From positions 1-17,646 of the forward strand of contig JABXIP010000358.1 in assembly GCA_013373005.1 (NCBI GenBank): a stretch of DNA of 17,646 bases, in the 5' to 3' direction. The notes under the pieces are model-generated. The model saw nothing but the letters and a program-made list of their open reading frames with translations. It did not search any database and was not told the origin of the DNA. The first letter of the stretch is position 1; each line of letters opens with the position of its first letter. This DNA comes from Cytophagia bacterium (GTDB lineage Bacteria > Bacteroidota > Bacteroidia > Cytophagales > Cyclobacteriaceae). Below, piece after piece: positions 7,157 to 15,332 of this stretch. A program made the translations under genes and the position numbers.

Positions 7157-10045
7157 CTACTGACCTTCCAGCTTCCCAACTATTTTCACCCAGTTTTTAA
7201 ACTCTTGAACCCTTTTTCGTTCATCCAAAACATCGAAAGTAACGGTGGCTGTATAATAATATACGCCATCGGGGAGAAGTACTCCGTTGGTTCCTCGTCC
7301 GTCCCAGTCAATAAAGAAGTTTGGTTCAGTTATGCCTTCAGTAGTATAGCTGAAAATCTCTTTTCCTCCCCAACGGTCGAATACTTTGAAGGAAACAGAT
7401 TTTACAAATCGCGGACACTTACCGTTTGGTTGATCGAACGCTCTGAAGGTGTCATTCACGCCATCACCATTCGGGGTAAATGTATTAGGTAGTTCATAAT
7501 ATGGGCAGTTGTCGAAGCAAATGGATGCGCTCAATTCACTTTCATTTTGGCTTCGATCTACTGCGGAAACTTTATAACAGCCCTTTACGGAAGCTAAACC
7601 GGTATGCTGAAATGAAGTTTGTAGCGAAGTGCCAACTAATGAATAATCAGCTTCGGCCCCAGTGCTTGAAAAGTAGATGTTATAATAGGCTATGTCGCTA
7701 TCATTTGGGTCGGAGGTCCAATTGATGGTATTTGTAAAGTCCGCATAGCCACAAGGCACCAAATCGAGTCTGCCACAACTTTCGCTGGTATACATATTCA
7801 GAGGGCCATCAGGTCCATCGATTACCTCTGGGTCATCATCGGGGTCAATGTATATTTCTGGTTTTTTCGGTGGAACCTGATCATTAGGTTGAACGCAGAG
7901 TTTCTGAGAATCATTAATTAGCGGTGATAGAATATTAGGATTATTGTAGCTGCCATAAGTGGAAATATAATAGCAATAGAAGCGGTCATCCAGAAGTTCG
8001 ACACCATTAAAACTTCCATCATCATAGTAGGTGAGTCCATCAGTGGTCACCATCACACTGTCGATCAAAACGAAATTGTCTATATCATCTGCTGCCGGAT
8101 CGGTTCTATTTCTAAAGATATAGTGATATGGGCTGTCTTGAACCCGAAGCGACCAAGGTACATTGGCCGACCAATCTAAATCTATGGCTTTAACTTCGCT
8201 TACTGCATTCAACCTGACTGAAGAAGCAGTAGCGGAACTATCGATCAGGTTATTGCCGGCATCATAAAACCTTACCTGATAATGATATGGGTTTTGGAAA
8301 GTGTTCAACCCAACATCAGTATAAACAGTGTCTTGTGTAGTAGTCAGCAAAGTTCTGTCTGCTGAACCAGTCATTCCTGTGTACCTGATAAGCTCATAAG
8401 TATAAGGCGGTGGAAATAGTGTTTGATCTATATCTAGAGGGGCAGCCCACCTGACATAAATTTCGCCATTGGTATCGCTGGTTTCCTGAACCGATACGTT
8501 GGTAATGGCAGGTACATCAAGCGGAATTAGAACGCAAAATTCAGTAGATGCATAACTGGTTCCTCCCTCCGGTGCTGGGAATTTGGCTACTATGCGATAG
8601 CAGTAATTTACCCCAGGTCTTAAATCATTACTATCCGTATAAGTAGTTTCATTGACTGATACTTCATCGATCTTCTCGTAACCCGAGTTGGCCGGAATGC
8701 CCAAGTTGCAATCTTTAGGTTCAAAGTCATAGCTGCCCGTTCGTCTATAGATCTCTATAGTTGGGTTAAGGTCTGCGGCTACATAGTTATCCCAATTGAG
8801 ACCAATCGACTGACCTGTTAAGATACTTGCTGAAAGACCGGTTGGTGCAGGAGCGACAACTCTAATGTTCCATGTTTTAAAGTCAGTGAGCCTTGGTGCA
8901 TCGGGGTCATTTGGCTCATCAGTAATTTTGAATAATACGCTATATGGGCGCTCTCTTATATGAGTGAAATTGGTTTGCCAACTAAGTAAATGTTCCGAAG
9001 GTTGAGGTCTATACTCTCGATCCTCGCTCATTTCAGGAAGGTTGAAAAGTTGAGCAGGGGAGTTGTTAACAACCATTGGGCCACCAAAAGCTTCAACCAA
9101 AACATTGTTGTTATCAGGGTCTAGACCTAATATTTGAGATTCTAAAAGGCTTCCCGCTACAATACAGGTATCGGCTGGTATTTCTAATTGAGGCCTTTCA
9201 TTATCGCAGTCCTCTACCAGAACCTGCATGTCTCGGGTAACATAACCCAATAGCTCATATTTCTGAGTTAATGTTGAATACCTCCACTCTTCTATAATAA
9301 AAGCCAGGTTGTATTCTCCGGCAAATTCTGGTGCGTCCCAAACAAGATCACCGGTTATTGGATCTATAGTGAATTGTGTAGGACCTGTTGCATTCTCTCG
9401 TATTGTGGAGATATCAGGGTCATCTAAAGATCGATAGGTTATGGCTTCTGTGCCTCTGTCTTGAAGGGGAACTACAATTTTGTATGCAAGACTATCCCCA
9501 TCAGGATCATAAGCACCCGCATTGTGAATGAATCTTGCTCCCACACAGGCTCTGTCAATGGGTGGATTTGTCAACTGAGGAGTTCCGTTTACACCCAATC
9601 CTGGGTCAATTCTTATGATTGTCTCAACATGAAAGGGAATTGTATCAGAGGCTCCGCCTCCAAGGTTGATGATATTGGCATTGCGATTATTCTCGGTGTA
9701 GCTTACCACATAAACCCCAGGACCATCGAATGTGTGCTCCCATTCTATAACAACCCTTTCTGTCTGATTGCCAACATTGGTGATTTGGAAATCTCCAGAC
9801 ACAGAGTTCTCTAAAAGCTGGGCTCTTCCATTTAGAATTCTTTGCTGGCCAAAATTCATTATTCCCCCATCACCAACCCTTACAGATGATTCTGTATCTC
9901 TATATATGATCAGTGTAAAGCGATATCTTAAACTTGATTGTGAGATTCTGACTGCTGTAAGCTCTCCAGCTCTTATGTGTGTGGCTTTAGCTTCAATACT
10001 AATGAATAAGATTAGGAGGGTGAGTATTGTGAGTTTCTTAAGCAT
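7157..10045 (-). CDS. Secreted multidomain protein with FN3-like repeats and T9SS type B sorting domain (paralog 1)
   Basis: A 962-residue protein, the tandem paralog of the gene at 4174-7047, alignable end to end with hardly any gaps; by eye well over half of the residues are identical. It has the same order: signal peptide ending in AKA, THIRAGELTA, a beta-rich N-terminal part with YDPDGDSLAYKI, four FN3-like segments, and the T9SS type B domain starting at YYELPNTFTPNGDGVND. Conservation is strongest in the first 280 residues and in the sorting domain. Variable stretches include the linker near residues 725-755, which differs in acidic composition. Unlike its paralog it carries a short tail, GKLEGQ, after the usual WVKIV ending. 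It is transcribed divergently from sdhC across a 291-base gap. No strong Bacteroidota promoter was found before it; AAAAGTTA at 10084-10091 (minus-strand TAACTTTT) is a weak -7 candidate. Confidence 0.88.
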   Translation of the reverse strand: MLKKLTILTLLILFISIEAKATHIRAGELTAVRISQSSLRYRFTLIIYRDTESSVRVGDGGIMNFGQQRILNGRAQLLENSVSGDFQITNVGNQTERVVIEWEHTFDGPGVYVVSYTENNRNANIINLGGGASDTIPFHVETIIRIDPGLGVNGTPQLTNPPIDRACVGARFIHNAGAYDPDGDSLAYKIVVPLQDRGTEAITYRSLDDPDISTIRENATGPTQFTIDPITGDLVWDAPEFAGEYNLAFIIEEWRYSTLTQKYELLGYVTRDMQVLVEDCDNERPQLEIPADTCIVAGSLLESQILGLDPDNNNVLVEAFGGPMVVNNSPAQLFNLPEMSEDREYRPQPSEHLLSWQTNFTHIRERPYSVLFKITDEPNDPDAPRLTDFKTWNIRVVAPAPTGLSASILTGQSIGLNWDNYVAADLNPTIEIYRRTGSYDFEPKDCNLGIPANSGYEKIDEVSVNETTYTDSNDLRPGVNYCYRIVAKFPAPEGGTSYASTEFCVLIPLDVPAITNVSVQETSDTNGEIYVRWAAPLDIDQTLFPPPYTYELIRYTGMTGSADRTLLTTTQDTVYTDVGLNTFQNPYHYQVRFYDAGNNLIDSSATASSVRLNAVSEVKAIDLDWSANVPWSLRVQDSPYHYIFRNRTDPAADDIDNFVLIDSVMVTTDGLTYYDDGSFNGVELLDDRFYCYYISTYGSYNNPNILSPLINDSQKLCVQPNDQVPPKKPEIYIDPDDDPEVIDGPDGPLNMYTSESCGRLDLVPCGYADFTNTINWTSDPNDSDIAYYNIYFSSTGAEADYSLVGTSLQTSFQHTGLASVKGCYKVSAVDRSQNESELSASICFDNCPYYELPNTFTPNGDGVNDTFRAFDQPNGKCPRFVKSVSFKVFDRWGGKEIFSYTTEGITEPNFFIDWDGRGTNGVLLPDGVYYYTATVTFDVLDERKRVQEFKNWVKIVGKLEGQ

Positions 10046-10278
10046 AGTAGTGTCAACTTATTCCTTAAAACGCAGCTATTCAGAAAAGTTATATTGTATA
10101 AACAAGTTTCTGTGTTCTCATATAACACCTTTGAGCCTGAATGGCCTACTCTGTCGGTTTTAATTCATTTATAATTAATGCTCACGAAAATTTTCTAGTG
10201 AAAATCTGGTAACAAATGATGGATACAAGAGGTTAAGCGTCAGAAACCTTATTTAGAATTGTTCCAAGCTAATTTGCT

Positions 10279-10309
10279 TTTGTTTGCTAACGTTTGAACA
10301 GTAATTTTG
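10279..10309 (+). promoter_or_regulatory. sdhCAB promoter (Bacteroidota type)
   Basis: TTTG at 10279-10282, a spacer of 19 bases and TAATTTTG at 10302-10309 match the Bacteroidota primary-sigma consensus (TTTG at -33, TAnnTTTG at -7) completely. The -7 box ends 27 bases before the sdhC ATG, predicting a short leader. The rest of the 291-base divergent gap (10046-10336) holds only A+T-rich DNA with small dyads, such as GAAAATTTTC at 10186-10195, and no further gene. Confidence 0.7.
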
Positions 10310-10336
10310 ATTCCGAATTTTAACTATTGACATTAA

Positions 10337-11026
10337 ATGAGTTGGGTAAAAAATACCTTCAGCAGTTCAATAGGAAGAAAGTTTGCCATGGCACTTTCGG
10401 CACTCTTCCTAATGTTCTTTCTCTTGCAGCACTTTGCCATCAACATTACCTCAGTTTTTAGCGCAGAAGTTTTCAACGATCTTTCTCACTTTATGGGTAC
10501 AAACCCTGTGGTACAGTTCGCGCTTCAGCCAATTCTGATTATTGCGGTGGTTTATCACTTTGTTATGGGCTTTGTTTTGGAAGCAAAAAACAAAGGTGCC
10601 AGAGAAGTAAAATATGCCATGAACAAAGGTCAGGCTAACTCTACCTGGTTCTCTAGAAACATGATTTACTCAGGTTTGGTAGTATTGGCTTTCCTAGCCT
10701 TACACTTCTATGATTTCTGGATTCCTGAAATCAGCACCAAGTATATCGATGGAGACATGTCTGGCTTGATGGCCAATGGTGACTTCAGGTATTATGAGGA
10801 AATGGTAGAGAAATTCCACGATCCATTGAGAACGGGATTCTATGTGTTGGCATTTGTGCTTTTAGCAATGCATTTGCTTCATGGATTCCAGTCGGCTTTC
10901 CAATCTATTGGAGCCAGACATCCTAAATACACTCCGGGTATCAAAAAACTTGGAAACATCTTCGCGATTGCGATTCCTGCGGGATTCATCTTTATCGCTC
11001 TTTTTCATCATTTAACTTCACACTAA
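10337..11026 (+). CDS. sdhC: Succinate dehydrogenase cytochrome b558 subunit
   Basis: A 229-residue integral membrane subunit of the b558 family that carries electrons from the iron-sulfur subunit to menaquinone and anchors the complex in the inner membrane. Five hydrophobic segments can be seen at about 16-38, 60-81, 108-125, 163-184 and 204-224. Histidines within or at the edge of helices (His32 in LLQHFAIN, His74 in VVYHFVMG, His123 in LALHFYDF, His179 and His182 in LAMHLLHGF) fit the ligands of a dihaem b subunit like that of Wolinella fumarate reductase. One subunit replaces the separate SdhC and SdhD of proteobacteria. It is the first gene of sdhCAB and ends 9 bases before sdhA. The ATG follows the promoter closely and has no Shine-Dalgarno sequence. 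The physiological direction (succinate oxidation rather than fumarate reduction) is inferred from the aerobic context. Confidence 0.95.
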   Translation: MSWVKNTFSSSIGRKFAMALSALFLMFFLLQHFAINITSVFSAEVFNDLSHFMGTNPVVQFALQPILIIAVVYHFVMGFVLEAKNKGAREVKYAMNKGQANSTWFSRNMIYSGLVVLAFLALHFYDFWIPEISTKYIDGDMSGLMANGDFRYYEEMVEKFHDPLRTGFYVLAFVLLAMHLLHGFQSAFQSIGARHPKYTPGIKKLGNIFAIAIPAGFIFIALFHHLTSH

Positions 11027-11035
11027 GTAAGGAAG

Positions 11036-13045
11036 ATGACAAAACTAGATTCAAAAATTCCAGAAGGTCCAATAGCAGATAAGTGGACCAACTATAAAAA
11101 CCATATTAAGCTGGTTAACCCTGCCAACAAGCGTTCAATCGATGTGATCGTTGTGGGTACCGGCCTTGCAGGAGGCTCAGCTTCAGCAACCTTGGCTGAG
11201 TTAGGCTACAATGTAAAAGCCTTCTGTTATCAAGATTCACCAAGAAGAGCGCACTCTATTGCTGCTCAGGGTGGTATCAACGCTGCAAAGAATTATCAGG
11301 GTGATGGCGACTCTACTTACAGACTTTTCTATGACACTGTAAAAGGTGGTGACTATCGCTCAAGAGAAGCTAACGTTTACCGTTTGGCTGAGGTATCTGC
11401 CAACATTATAGATCAGTGTGTGGCGCAAGGTGTCCCTTTCGCACGTGACTATGGTGGATTACTAGATAACCGATCTTTTGGTGGTGTTCAGGTTTCAAGA
11501 ACTTTCTACGCCAAAGGTCAGACCGGTCAGCAATTGTTGTTGGGTTGTTACTCAGCCATGTCTCGTCAGATTGGTAAGGGTAAGATCAAGATGTACAATC
11601 GTCATGAGATGCTGGATATTGTGATTGTCAACGGTAAGGCCCGTGGAATCATAGCCAGAAATCTTGTTACTGGAGAAATTGAAAGACATTCAGCTCATGC
11701 CGTGGTGATTGCATCGGGAGGTTACGGAAACGTATTCTTCCTTTCTACCAACGCTATGGGATCTAATGTATCAGCAGGATGGAAGGTTCACAAGAAAGGT
11801 GCTTTCTTCGCCAACCCTTGTTATACACAAATTCACCCGACTTGTATTCCGGTACATGGGGATCAGCAGTCTAAACTGACTTTGATGTCTGAGTCATTGA
11901 GAAATGACGGTAGAATTTGGGTGCCGAAAAAGAAAGAAGATGCTGAAGCGATTAGAGCGGGTAAACTAAAGCCGACTCAAATTGCCGAAGAAGATAGAGA
12001 CTATTACCTGGAAAGAAGATATCCATCGTTCGGTAACCTTGTGCCAAGAGATGTGGCATCGAGAGCAGCCAAAGAAAGATGTGATGCCGGATTTGGTGTA
12101 GGTACAAACGAAAGCGGTGAAGCCGTTTACCTGGATTTCTCTTCAGCCATTATGCGTTATGGCCGTGAGCAAGTGAATATTCAAAATATTCATAATGCTT
12201 CTGAAGATAAGGTTAGGGAGCTTGGAGAGAAAGTGGTAGAGAACAAATACGGTAACCTCTTCCAGATGTATGAGAAGATCACTGCAGATAATCCATACAA
12301 GACTCCAATGAAGATTTATCCTGCGGTACACTATACTATGGGGGGTGTTTGGGTTGATTATAACCTGATGACAACCATTCCTGGCTGTTATGCTATTGGT
12401 GAAGCAAACTTCTCAGATCACGGAGCTAACCGTTTGGGTGCTTCTGCTCTGATGCAAGGTTTGGCCGATGGTTATTTCGTATTGCCTTACACCATTGGCG
12501 ATTACTTAGCAGACGATATTAGGACTGGAAAAATCCCTACGGATTCTCCAGAGTTCGATGAAGCCGAGAAGGCTGTTCAAGACAGAATCGATTTCTTTAT
12601 GAATAATAAAGGAACCAAGTCGGTCGACCACTTCCACAAGCGCTTAGGAAAAGTAATGTGGAACAAAGTAGGAATGGCCAGAAATGAAAAAGGCTTGAAA
12701 GAAGCTATTGACGAAATCAAACAGATTCGTGAAGAGTTCTGGAAAGATGTGAAAGTACCTGGTTCGGCAGAAGGTATTAACCAAGAGCTTGAAAAGGCTG
12801 GTAGAGTAGCAGATTTCCTTGAATTGGGCGAACTGTTTGCTCGCGATGCCTTGTTGAGAGAAGAGTCTTGTGGAGGTCACTATCGTGAAGAGCACAGCAC
12901 CGAGGATGGAGAAGCTATGCGTGACGATGCCAACTTTACCTATGTATCAGCATGGGAATACAAAGGTGAGCCATCTGATGCAGTAGTTCACAAGGAGCCA
13001 TTGGTTTATGAGAACATTGAACTCAAGACCCGTTCCTACAAATAA
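11036..13045 (+). CDS. sdhA: Succinate dehydrogenase/fumarate reductase flavoprotein subunit
   Basis: A 669-residue catalytic subunit that oxidises succinate to fumarate with covalently bound FAD on the cytoplasmic face. The dinucleotide-binding motif VVGTGLAGGSASATLAELG spans 39-57. HSIAAQGGINAA begins at His73, the site of covalent FAD attachment in this family. Substrate-site motifs follow: HPTCIPVHGD, SESLRNDGR and YPSFGNLVPRDVASRA, the last with the catalytic arginine. HYTMGGVWVDYN and GASALMQGLADGYF close the FAD domain, and a helical C-terminal region ends with a capping domain rich in charged residues. The length is above that of enterobacterial SdhA (about 590) but usual for the b558-linked Bacteroidota group. 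AAGGAAG lies immediately before the ATG, and the gene sits between sdhC (9 bases) and sdhB (28 bases), so co-transcription is expected. Confidence 0.97.
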   Translation: MTKLDSKIPEGPIADKWTNYKNHIKLVNPANKRSIDVIVVGTGLAGGSASATLAELGYNVKAFCYQDSPRRAHSIAAQGGINAAKNYQGDGDSTYRLFYDTVKGGDYRSREANVYRLAEVSANIIDQCVAQGVPFARDYGGLLDNRSFGGVQVSRTFYAKGQTGQQLLLGCYSAMSRQIGKGKIKMYNRHEMLDIVIVNGKARGIIARNLVTGEIERHSAHAVVIASGGYGNVFFLSTNAMGSNVSAGWKVHKKGAFFANPCYTQIHPTCIPVHGDQQSKLTLMSESLRNDGRIWVPKKKEDAEAIRAGKLKPTQIAEEDRDYYLERRYPSFGNLVPRDVASRAAKERCDAGFGVGTNESGEAVYLDFSSAIMRYGREQVNIQNIHNASEDKVRELGEKVVENKYGNLFQMYEKITADNPYKTPMKIYPAVHYTMGGVWVDYNLMTTIPGCYAIGEANFSDHGANRLGASALMQGLADGYFVLPYTIGDYLADDIRTGKIPTDSPEFDEAEKAVQDRIDFFMNNKGTKSVDHFHKRLGKVMWNKVGMARNEKGLKEAIDEIKQIREEFWKDVKVPGSAEGINQELEKAGRVADFLELGELFARDALLREESCGGHYREEHSTEDGEAMRDDANFTYVSAWEYKGEPSDAVVHKEPLVYENIELKTRSYK

Positions 13046-13073
13046 TTGATTTAAGAAATTAGATATTCAAAAT

Positions 13074-13841
13074 ATGTCAGCTCATAAAGGATTAAACCTT
13101 ACGCTAAAAGTTTGGAGACAGCAAAGTCAAAAGGAAAAAGGCCAAATGGAGACTTATCAGGTTTCTGATATTTCACCAGATAGCTCATTCCTTGAGATGA
13201 TGGATATATTAAACGAGCAGTTGATTGAAGAGGGCAAAGAACCTGTAGCATTCGATCACGACTGTCGCGAAGGAATCTGCGGAATGTGCTCTATGTACAT
13301 CAACGGAGAAGCCCATGGACCAGGAAGGGGGATTACTACTTGCCAGCTTCACATGCGTGAGTTCAACAATGGTGATACCATTTACATTGAGCCTTGGAGA
13401 GCCAAGGCTTTCCCGGTAATCAAAGACTTAATGGTAGACAGAAGCGCCTTCGATAGAATTATGGCTGCGGGTGGTTTCGTAAGTGTAAACACTTCAGGAA
13501 ATACTCAGGATGCTAATGCTATTCCAATCGAAAAGCATAAGGCAGATCAGGCCTTTGATGCTGCAACCTGTATTGGTTGTGGGGCTTGTGTAGCCTCATG
13601 TAAAAATGCTTCAGCCATGTTGTTTGTTTCTGCAAAGGTTTCTCAATTTGCCTTGCTGCCTCAAGGTCAGGTAGAAGCTAAAGAACGTGTTCAAAACATG
13701 GTGAAAGTAATGGACGAAGAAGGCTTCGGAAATTGCTCAAACACTGGTGCTTGCGAAGTAGAGTGTCCAAAAGGCATCTCACTGGATAATATTGCCAGAA
13801 TGAACAGAGAGTATCTGAGTGCGAGTATAAAAGGGGAGTAA
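13074..13841 (+). CDS. sdhB: Succinate dehydrogenase iron-sulfur subunit
   Basis: A 255-residue electron-transfer subunit with three clusters. The N-terminal ferredoxin domain binds [2Fe-2S] through Cys64, Cys69 and Cys72 (DCREGICGMCSMY) and Cys90. The 17-residue gap before Cys90 is longer than the 11 of the E. coli enzyme, but this insertion (HGPGRG) is usual in b558-type enzymes. The C-terminal domain has CIGCGACVASCKN (Cys166, 169, 172 and 176) and CSNTGACEVECPKGI (Cys221, 227 and 231). These residues supply the [4Fe-4S] cluster (166, 169, 172, 231) and the [3Fe-4S] cluster (176, 221, 227). All ligands are present, so the enzyme should be active. It is the last gene of the operon, followed by two hairpins. 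Confidence 0.96.
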   Translation: MSAHKGLNLTLKVWRQQSQKEKGQMETYQVSDISPDSSFLEMMDILNEQLIEEGKEPVAFDHDCREGICGMCSMYINGEAHGPGRGITTCQLHMREFNNGDTIYIEPWRAKAFPVIKDLMVDRSAFDRIMAAGGFVSVNTSGNTQDANAIPIEKHKADQAFDAATCIGCGACVASCKNASAMLFVSAKVSQFALLPQGQVEAKERVQNMVKVMDEEGFGNCSNTGACEVECPKGISLDNIARMNREYLSASIKGE

Positions 13842-13865
13842 TCTCTTAAAAAAATCAAGACTCAA

Positions 13866-13889
13866 ATTCCAAATCACAAAATTTGGAAT
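13866..13889. repeat. Perfect 9-base hairpin in the sdhCAB 3' untranslated region
   Basis: ATTCCAAAT (13866-13874) and ATTTGGAAT (13881-13889) enclose a 6-base loop, 24 bases after the sdhB stop. There is no T run after it, so it is not itself a terminator. It may stabilise the transcript end or help block 3' exonucleases ahead of the terminator. Confidence 0.45.
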
Positions 13890-13901
13890 GAATAAAAAAT
13901 A

Positions 13902-13935
13902 AAAACCTCCTTCTGATTTCAGAAGGAGGTTTTTT
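13902..13935 (+). terminator. Strong intrinsic terminator of sdhCAB
   Basis: A stem of about 14 pairs, AACCTCCTTCTG with CAGAAGGAGGTT and flanking A-T pairs, closes the loop ATTT (13916-13919) and is followed by TTTTTTG up to 13936. It is symmetric enough to work in both directions and could also stop minus-strand transcription coming from the lipoprotein gene. Confidence 0.93.
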
Positions 13936-14063
13936 GTTTATCCGCTACACTCACTTATCCACTGCTGTAACTGGTGCTTGCCTCTTGATAGTATCTATCT
14001 TCCAAAATACATGTGGTGCATTATTCTGGAAAGCTAATATTGTGGAGCTGGTTAATAAGATAA

Positions 14064-14084
14064 GTCCGCACTGCAAGTGCGAAC
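14064..14084. repeat. REP-like short hairpin at the end of the lipoprotein gene
   Basis: GTCCGCACT and AGTGCGAAC pair around the loop GCA, with a single C-A mismatch in an otherwise G+C-rich stem. This contrasts with the A+T-rich surroundings. It overlaps the first base of the lipoprotein stop codon and has no T run on either side, so it is a poor terminator. Size, composition and intergenic position fit a repetitive extragenic palindrome of the kind mobilised by IS200-like RAYT proteins, but only one copy lies in this window. The remaining DNA between the sdh terminator and this element (13936-14063) shows nothing recognisable. Confidence 0.4.
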
Positions 14085-15229
14085 TAGTTGAAATCCTTAA
14101 ACTTCACCCACATTAGAACTGGGTTTTCGTTTGAATCCACTTCTTCCAAAGTTGTTCCAATTCGATATTTAACTTGGTCTTGCTCTAATTTCTCAATGAT
14201 TTCGACAGCATCGTAAGATGCTATGGAGACCAGTAGTCTGTCACCCTCCCATTTAAGAGGTGAAAAAGTGTAGGGCTCATTTTCTGTTTTGGAAATATTC
14301 AAAGCAATCTGAGCACCTGTTTCTCGGTCGACTACACTCAAAAGCTGACGGGCAAAACCAAGATTAGATGAAAGGTATAAATACCTGTGACCTACTAAAT
14401 GACCCATAAGATCCCATACCTTTTCTGATGAACCAATCAAGCCCATCGCCTTGCCAGGATCACTCAATACTGTCAGGTCTTTCCAAAGCCAGTTCTCGCC
14501 ATAGTCTAGTTTTATTAGGGGCCTCGCTTTATCTTCTTCTATGATGAAAATAGTATCATTCATTACCGTTCTGTAAACTGCTCCCTCTTTGTATTTTTCG
14601 AAAGTATTGAAAGTTAATTTCATGAAATCTTGTCTTGCAAAATGGGGAAGGGCAGTGCTCTTCATTTTAAAACTCTCATCCAGAAATACTAGCCTGTCAT
14701 CTAGATCATCTGTATCTAGATTTGCCACATAACCATTCTTTAGAGGAAATATATTGGTATAAGGGTATTCCGTATTGAAGGACGCTATAAAGTTGCCTTC
14801 GCGGTCATATTTTAAGACCCTTTGTCTTGAGCTATAAACTACAATGTATTCCTCTTCTTGCCATAAATCCCTTATGCCCAGATATTTTTCGGGACCATCA
14901 CCAGTATGATTAAATGTTCCCTCAAATTTGCCTTCTTTGTTATAAATGAAATCACTCGGCTGATTTGAGTCAACGATTATGAAGCGTTCTGGCGATTCGC
15001 TTAACTTGTCAATGGTGTTGATGAAACCTTGGTTCCCTTCTTCAAGCTGCATTATTTCTACGGCTTCAATAGCTGAAACTAGTCTTACCTCTTCTGCCTC
15101 AACATTGATGAAAATTGATTTGAAATCGTCAGAAGAGATCTTTGTTTCTTTTGAAGATTGACTGTCGGAGCCTCCTGAGCAGGAGTTGAGCAGGATCATT
15201 ATGATGAATATAGATATTGTGTTTTTCAT
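14084..15229 (-). CDS. 6-bladed beta-propeller lipoprotein
   Basis: A 381-residue protein with a lipoprotein signal peptide: hydrophobic residues 5-14, then LNSC with the lipidated Cys17, followed by a Ser/Gly-rich linker. The mature part repeats short beta-strand units typical of Bacteroidota 6-bladed propeller lipoproteins. Examples are FIIVDSNQPSDFIYNKEGKF near residues 87-106 and EEYIVVYSSRQRVLKYDREG near 124-144, that is, hydrophobic strands followed by a tyrosine, aspartate and glycine turn. Such proteins are anchored in the outer or inner membrane and are often encoded in families. Their ligands are unknown and no catalytic residues were recognised. It ends at a REP-like hairpin, and the sdhCAB terminator lies behind it in the opposite direction. 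The upstream gap of 103 bases holds an inverted repeat (15277-15298). It may share control with the second propeller-like gene at the right edge. Confidence 0.75.
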   Translation of the reverse strand: MKNTISIFIIMILLNSCSGGSDSQSSKETKISSDDFKSIFINVEAEEVRLVSAIEAVEIMQLEEGNQGFINTIDKLSESPERFIIVDSNQPSDFIYNKEGKFEGTFNHTGDGPEKYLGIRDLWQEEEYIVVYSSRQRVLKYDREGNFIASFNTEYPYTNIFPLKNGYVANLDTDDLDDRLVFLDESFKMKSTALPHFARQDFMKLTFNTFEKYKEGAVYRTVMNDTIFIIEEDKARPLIKLDYGENWLWKDLTVLSDPGKAMGLIGSSEKVWDLMGHLVGHRYLYLSSNLGFARQLLSVVDRETGAQIALNISKTENEPYTFSPLKWEGDRLLVSIASYDAVEIIEKLEQDQVKYRIGTTLEEVDSNENPVLMWVKFKDFN

Positions 15230-15276
15230 TGTTTTAGATTTAAAGTGATGACTTTATTGTGTTGATACTGAGTACA

Positions 15277-15298
15277 AGTGATTAAAAATCAAATCACT
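15277..15298. repeat. Inverted repeat upstream of the propeller lipoprotein gene
   Basis: AGTGATT (15277-15283) and AATCACT (15292-15298) are perfectly complementary with an 8-base spacer. A third half-site, AATCA, within the spacer makes a nested dyad TGATT-AAA-AATCA. It lies about 50 bases before the lipoprotein start and 35 bases after the stop of the ExbB-like gene. There is no T run, so an operator is more likely than a terminator. Confidence 0.3.
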
Positions 15299-15332
15299 CG
15301 TGTTTTGAATACATCAAAGAGCTGATATGCTT

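Noticed and set aside
9461..9814. Plus-strand open frame of 117 codons
   Set aside because: Entirely antisense to the well-supported T9SS paralog; no recognisable domain.
9768..10163. Plus-strand open frame of 131 codons reaching into the divergent gap
   Set aside because: Most of it is antisense to the signal peptide and N-terminal region of the 962-residue protein; composition is not protein-like and no family is recognisable.
10337..13841. Annotation of the operon as fumarate reductase frdCAB
   Set aside because: The b558-type enzymes cannot be told apart from sequence alone; in Bacteroidota of this apparent aerobic type the operon is normally succinate dehydrogenase.
13934..14116. Plus-strand open frame of 60 codons after the sdh terminator
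   Set aside because: Would start with TTG inside the terminator T run, has no ribosome site and runs into the opposing lipoprotein gene and the hairpin.
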